A stretch of DNA of 64,000 nt from positions 248,001-312,000 of the forward strand of contig MKTY01000024.1 in assembly GCA_001898485.1 (NCBI GenBank), given 5' to 3'. Below, piece after piece: positions 61,301-64,000 of the stretch (position 1 is the stretch's first letter; each line of letters opens with the position of its first letter). Source of the DNA: Sphingobacteriales bacterium 46-32. Its GTDB lineage: Bacteria; Bacteroidota; Bacteroidia; Chitinophagales; Chitinophagaceae. The position numbers and the translations under genes were made by a program. The notes beneath the pieces are model-generated. The model did not search any database, had not been told where the DNA came from, and was given only the letters and a program-made list of their open reading frames with translations.

Positions 61301-63258
61301 ACATCGCTGCTGCCATTGGCAGGAGCCAGTGTGGTAAAGCCCGGCGCAGTGAGATCGGATGGGTTGGCTTCGATTGTAAAATCATCGATACCCAGTCCAT
61401 GATCAGCACCACTGTGGTCTATATCTTCCCAGCGAATCATGATTTCATCACCTGCAGGTATATTAAGACCATTGATAGTATAACTGATGAGTACAGCATT
61501 GGTACCAATTACATTGCCATCGAGGGTGGCTGCTGTGGTTCCGGTAACAGGGCTTGTGAAATTAAGTTCGCTTACGGGAGTCCAGCTGCCGGCGGCAAGC
61601 GAAGTGACGCTTGTGGCTGACTGGTAGGTAAAGTTCACTGTTTGGGCACTGGCATTGCCACCATTGCGCCATTGCTCGCCGGTATAGCTGATCTTAAGTG
61701 CGGTGATTGTGGTGCCGGTATTGTTTTTGAAACGGGCACCGTAGAAAATAGTACCGGTGCTGCCGCTGCCTACTGATCCAAGTGCACGTTCTGTGCTGCC
61801 GGTACTGCCAAAGCTATACAACGCACCGGCATTACTGCTGCCGTTTGCGGCATTGTATGTAGTCCGGGTCGCATACCATCCCGGTATGGTGCTGTTGTCG
61901 GTCCAGATATTGCCCGTGCCTGCTGATGCCAGTGTGTTGAAATGCTGACTGTAAGAGGTTACCAGTGGCAGGGCAGCTGGTATATCATCGTCTGCAAGAT
62001 CAATGCTGGAAGCGGCATTGCTGATTACGTAACCATTATTGACAGTTAGCAGGGTTATGCTGATCGTTTTGGCCGGTTCTGCAATAGCATCATCTGTTAC
62101 AGCCAGTGTAACCGTGCCACTGTTTTGTCCTTCGGCAATAGTGAGGTTGCCGTTTAATGCATCTGTATAATCTGCATTCAGTGTGGCTGTTCCGCCCAGG
62201 CTATAGGTAATGGTTACTCCTCCGGCAGGGGCTGCAGCCGATAAGGTTATAGTGAAGCTGCCATTAGTGGCAGGCTCTGCTGCGTTGCTGCCCGCGCTTA
62301 CGCTGGCAGTGGGAGCGGGATTGGCAGCTGTAGTTACAGATCCGGCCAGGGGAGTAACAATATTATAGCAGGGGCCGGTATTCTTGTAAGCAAATACAGT
62401 GATATAATAAGTGGTAGCTGCATTAAGTCCCGATGCGCTAAAGCTGGTTGTATTGCCAACGGCTGCTACTGTAGCATTGCCGAGCGTACTGCCTGCAGAG
62501 AAGGAGGCTCCGTTGCCCGGAGTCTGGCTCAGCGTCGCAGCTGTACTGATGAGTACGAGATAACCGTCTGCATCTGCAGCGGCGGTAAAGCTTCCATCGA
62601 TACTGGTAATGGCAGGAGTAAGAGTAAGTGCCGTAGCCTGACCTGAAGGAGCAGTGCAGGCAGCACAGGATTGAAGGGGAGAAGCGCTGTTGCGCGGATT
62701 GGGGGCACCCGTTGCAAAATCCAGCGAATTGGTATTATTGTCGGTGCAACCATTATTTGCTCTCAATACTGCAAGCGTATTGGAAGGAGCGGGTGTGGCA
62801 GCAGTGCCTTCAAAACAATTGGCCGTGTTGCCGAAACCAACAAGGTCTATCACAGTACCCGGGCAACTGCCAGTAAGTGCAGTATTGTTATTTACAAGGG
62901 CTACTTTGCCGGCTGTGCCACTCATGTTAATACTGCCGGAAGCATCGGGTGTGGGCAGCGGAGTGGTGCCGCCTGTACCTGCACCCTCCTGTACCAGGTA
63001 ATAACCGCCGGCAGGAATAGTGCCGGAAAGAGTGGTTACCTGCCAGCTGGTTCCCGTAGCGCTGGCATATTGTACCGACCATCCGGTTACATTCACCGCC
63101 TCGGAGCCACGGTTAAAAAGTTCAATAAAGTCGTTGGTATAAGTGGCGCCGCTATTGCCGCCGCCGCCATATACCTGGCTGATGACGACCTGTGCATCCG
63201 CTCTGCTTAGCAGAAATGAAAAAAGGAAAAGAAAAATTCCTGAGTAGATTTTTCTCAT
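58348..63258 (-). CDS. Secreted 1636-aa lamin-tail/endonuclease protein with T9SS sorting domain
   Basis: Signal peptide (1-22). Order of domains: lamin-tail domain (about 23-180, VVISQVYGGGGNSG), a fibronectin-like part (205-310), Calx-beta (about 318-425), Ig-like and choice-of-anchor-J domains (600-960), an endonuclease/exonuclease/phosphatase domain (about 1030-1322: NWNVEWFG, YGLVEVVDE, LVHAKAN, GDFNDDLD, SDHYPVF, all catalytic positions present), Ig-like repeats, and a type A T9SS tail (IAPNPSLNYFNIAL). Probably a cell-surface or secreted nuclease. The codon use is of the host type. Confidence 0.88.
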   Translation of the reverse strand: MRKIYSGIFLFLFSFLLSRADAQVVISQVYGGGGNSGATYTNDFIELFNRGSEAVNVTGWSVQYASATGTSWQVTTLSGTIPAGGYYLVQEGAGTGGTTPLPTPDASGSINMSGTAGKVALVNNNTALTGSCPGTVIDLVGFGNTANCFEGTAATPAPSNTLAVLRANNGCTDNNTNSLDFATGAPNPRNSASPLQSCAACTAPSGQATALTLTPAITSIDGSFTAAADADGYLVLISTAATLSQTPGNGASFSAGSTLGNATVAAVGNTTSFSASGLNAATTYYITVFAYKNTGPCYNIVTPLAGSVTTAANPAPTASVSAGSNAAEPATNGSFTITLSAAAPAGGVTITYSLGGTATLNADYTDALNGNLTIAEGQNSGTVTLAVTDDAIAEPAKTISITLLTVNNGYVISNAASSIDLADDDIPAALPLVTSYSQHFNTLASAGTGNIWTDNSTIPGWYATRTTYNAANGSSNAGALYSFGSTGSTERALGSVGSGSTGTIFYGARFKNNTGTTITALKISYTGEQWRNGGNASAQTVNFTYQSATSVTSLAAGSWTPVSELNFTSPVTGTTAATLDGNVIGTNAVLISYTINGLNIPAGDEIMIRWEDIDHSGADHGLGIDDFTIEANPSDLTAPGFTTLAPANGSSDVPTNTTLSITFNEQVVKGSGLLQLRKSGDNSTVFSIDVTNAAVVLNGNTLSVPVSSLAVNTSFYVTADAGLVKDMAGNDFAGITNPATWAFQTGTIFYSANFNTCTSALTDGFTQYSSTGAITWACTSFGRDPNAPAGTAAFPNAVQINGFSGGTNVPNVDWLISPSFDLSNTTYPLLSFWSRTAFNGLPLHLKVSTDYTGGDPANATWTDINGKFPQQASNIWTLSADVNLAAFKQSNVHIAFVYTSTDDDGARWTLDDISLINSPVPPAPSLTLGSTDIQFAFVADGSTADKPFSFTGNDLTEGVTLVASSNFLLSKDGGSFSSSISYTQAEANNITLHPLVRFAPNQNNQNFEGTITVSTGSLNGTINLKGSSINPLTTLEVVNWNVEWFGSASNGPVNDAQQEQNVKAILQNLDADVYGLVEVVDENRLASVVSQMPGYAYVISNFGSHTNPNSSTAGPLSEAQKLAFVYKTSVLSNITAEPLLSAGINTADDLSNPNYNYWSSGRFPYMMTADVTLNCVTQKVRFVLVHAKANTSPTATSYDRRKNGADALYSLLNTTYSSDNIIILGDFNDDLDVSITAGFTTTSWNSFVSDATNYSPLTLPLSLAGKKSTASYNDMIDHVVVSNEMQGYYMPATASVLNDVANLITNYANTTSDHYPVFTRYRFANTTAPVVTTCPVVSPLCINESGNYTIPVFTATDDCDMVAYSYVITGATERSGSGNDASGAFLPGSSTITWTATDTWGNSVSCTTQVVVAPKPAVVIPDAFALPGGTAANTVYIGYTPAGSITLMAQVTGGTPGYSYQWTGNSSTTASATVSPTTASSYTVTVTDANGCQATASKSIAVKDVRVTGQPGKVVICHKPGTQNSTQQVNQSAVADHLSHGDQLGSCNVVSYPPLAMTIAPNPSLNYFNIALRGGNPNGTINMRVFNILGKVVEQKTNLAPGQTVRIGNNYQTGIYIVEISQGNDREYCTLLKIKL

Positions 63259-63499
63259 ATGCTGTTTGGTTTAGTAGAAATGTGCTGTGCTATCAGATCC
63301 GGGCCTTACCGGTGATGGTTTTTTAGAGGAGCTGGCGGGTTGGTTAACTAAGCTAAGGAAAAACAACATTCAAAAAAGAAGTGTTGTCGTTTTTGTTTGC
63401 ACAGTAAAACTACGCGAAGCATTTATCGGATTATGCCGGTAACAGTAATATAATATCAACCGTCGGTGCGGTTTTTTGCAGGCGGTTAAGGGTAAAATA

Positions 63500-64000
63500 T
63501 TATTGCGACGCCTTTACATCAACTACGCGAAGCTGAAGGCTTTTTGATCCGTTCCATTCATTTTCATCCAGCTTATATACAATATCTACAGGCTGACCGT
63601 TTTGGAGTAATGCATACTTATCGGCCATGCCAAATCCGATACCATTAAATACTGTTTCGCCCTGGCGTACTGAAAAACGAAGATGTTGCTCTTTTACAAT
63701 TTTTGAAAAGCCGCTATCTGTTACACGCCGGGTTATAAAAACAGGCCGCATGTTTTCGGGACCAAAAGGCTCCATTTGTGTGAGTATGCGATAAAAGGTC
63801 CAGTTGATGTCGGAGAAATCAATCTCTGCATCTATGACGATCTCGGGTATCAGCAGTTGCGGGTCGATGGTAGCGGATACGATTTCCTCAAATTTTTGGC
63901 GAAAGGCATCTACCTGCTGTATTTCAAGGGTCATACCGGCTGCGGCAAAGTGACCACCATAGCCGAGCAGCAGATCACGGCAGGCATGAATCGCTTCGTA
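63500..64000 (-). CDS. recJ: Single-stranded-DNA exonuclease RecJ, N-terminus outside the window
   Basis: C-terminal 166 residues, open at the window edge. The DHHA1 motif GGHFAAAGMTLEI is visible at the start of the stretch, followed by the OB-like C-terminal domain (FGPENMRPVF, VDIVYKLDENEWNGSKSLQL). Degrades ssDNA 5'-to-3' in repair and recombination. About 400 residues are missing. Confidence 0.9.
   Translation of the reverse strand, partial: YEAIHACRDLLLGYGGHFAAAGMTLEIQQVDAFRQKFEEIVSATIDPQLLIPEIVIDAEIDFSDINWTFYRILTQMEPFGPENMRPVFITRRVTDSGFSKIVKEQHLRFSVRQGETVFNGIGFGMADKYALLQNGQPVDIVYKLDENEWNGSKSLQLRVVDVKASQ

Noticed and set aside
58450-63210. Multiple plus-strand ORFs opposite the giant T9SS protein
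   Set aside because: Shadows of a Thr/Gly/Ala-rich coding frame; no independent start or domain evidence.

Overview
The window looks like chromosomal DNA from a Bacteroidota bacterium, most likely family Chitinophagaceae. Several things point there: Bacteroidota-type -7 boxes (TAnnTTTG or TAnnTTCG), a type IX secretion C-terminal domain on a giant secreted protein, LytS/LytTR and LuxR-type two-component pairs, DUF6728 beside lpxB, a DUF6496 histone-like peptide, a head-GIN lipoprotein, a DUF5916 protein, and a penicillin-binding protein 1C paired with an alpha-2-macroglobulin. Most of it is ordinary, gene-dense chromosome. Family names are from my own recognition of the translated sequence; no database was searched.

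Layout. 1-6.0 kb: a truncated LuxR-type regulator, rsmG, a glycosyltransferase, tgt, and a four-gene minus-strand signalling operon (116-aa protein, membrane protein, histidine kinase, response regulator). 6.5-10.4 kb: LptF/G permease, a mitochondrial-type citrate synthase, and three small envelope-type genes with a candidate structured RNA between the first two. 10.4-11.0 kb: tRNA-Ala(GGC) followed by a tandem array of three tRNA-like repeat units carrying inserted palindromes and a 13-nt repeat present 0, 1 and 8 times. 11-19 kb: DUF234-type ATPase, dipeptidyl peptidase IV, a lipoprotein, a histone H1-like peptide, a PadR regulator with its FtsX-type permease. 19-27 kb: carbohydrate genes (GH2 plus a beta-helix protein; GH109 plus an N-acetylhexosamine kinase-like protein). 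27-40 kb: lpxB, surE, XRE/S24 repressor, DUF5916 protein, a PdeM plus Lhr-like helicase DNA repair pair, a periplasmic-binding-fold protein, guaA, a head-GIN lipoprotein. 40-53 kb: Tat-exported amine oxidase, an AT-rich GNAT toxin with a 52-aa partner, pbpC with a divergent alpha-2-macroglobulin, a universal stress protein, and a GT2/GT81-like glycosyltransferase fused to a HAD phosphatase. 53-64 kb: a beta-repeat membrane-anchored protein, LytS/LytTR, an RRM protein, rpsF-rpsR-rplI, a 1636-aa lamin-tail/nuclease/T9SS protein, and the 3' end of recJ.

The features that ordinary annotation would miss are non-coding: (i) the tRNA-like array; (ii) a compact roughly 75-nt RNA at 9549-9627 with a canonical promoter, closed by a perfect 12-bp stem and a T-run; (iii) a family of long palindromes built from 9-nt units of the type RG(TATAAA/TTTAAA)G, four clear copies, three of them between divergent genes. 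Among proteins, the predicted glycosyl-phosphoglycerate synthase/phosphatase fusion and the GNAT pair with a non-classical 52-aa partner are the most interesting. I found no CRISPR array, insertion sequence, prophage or rRNA.
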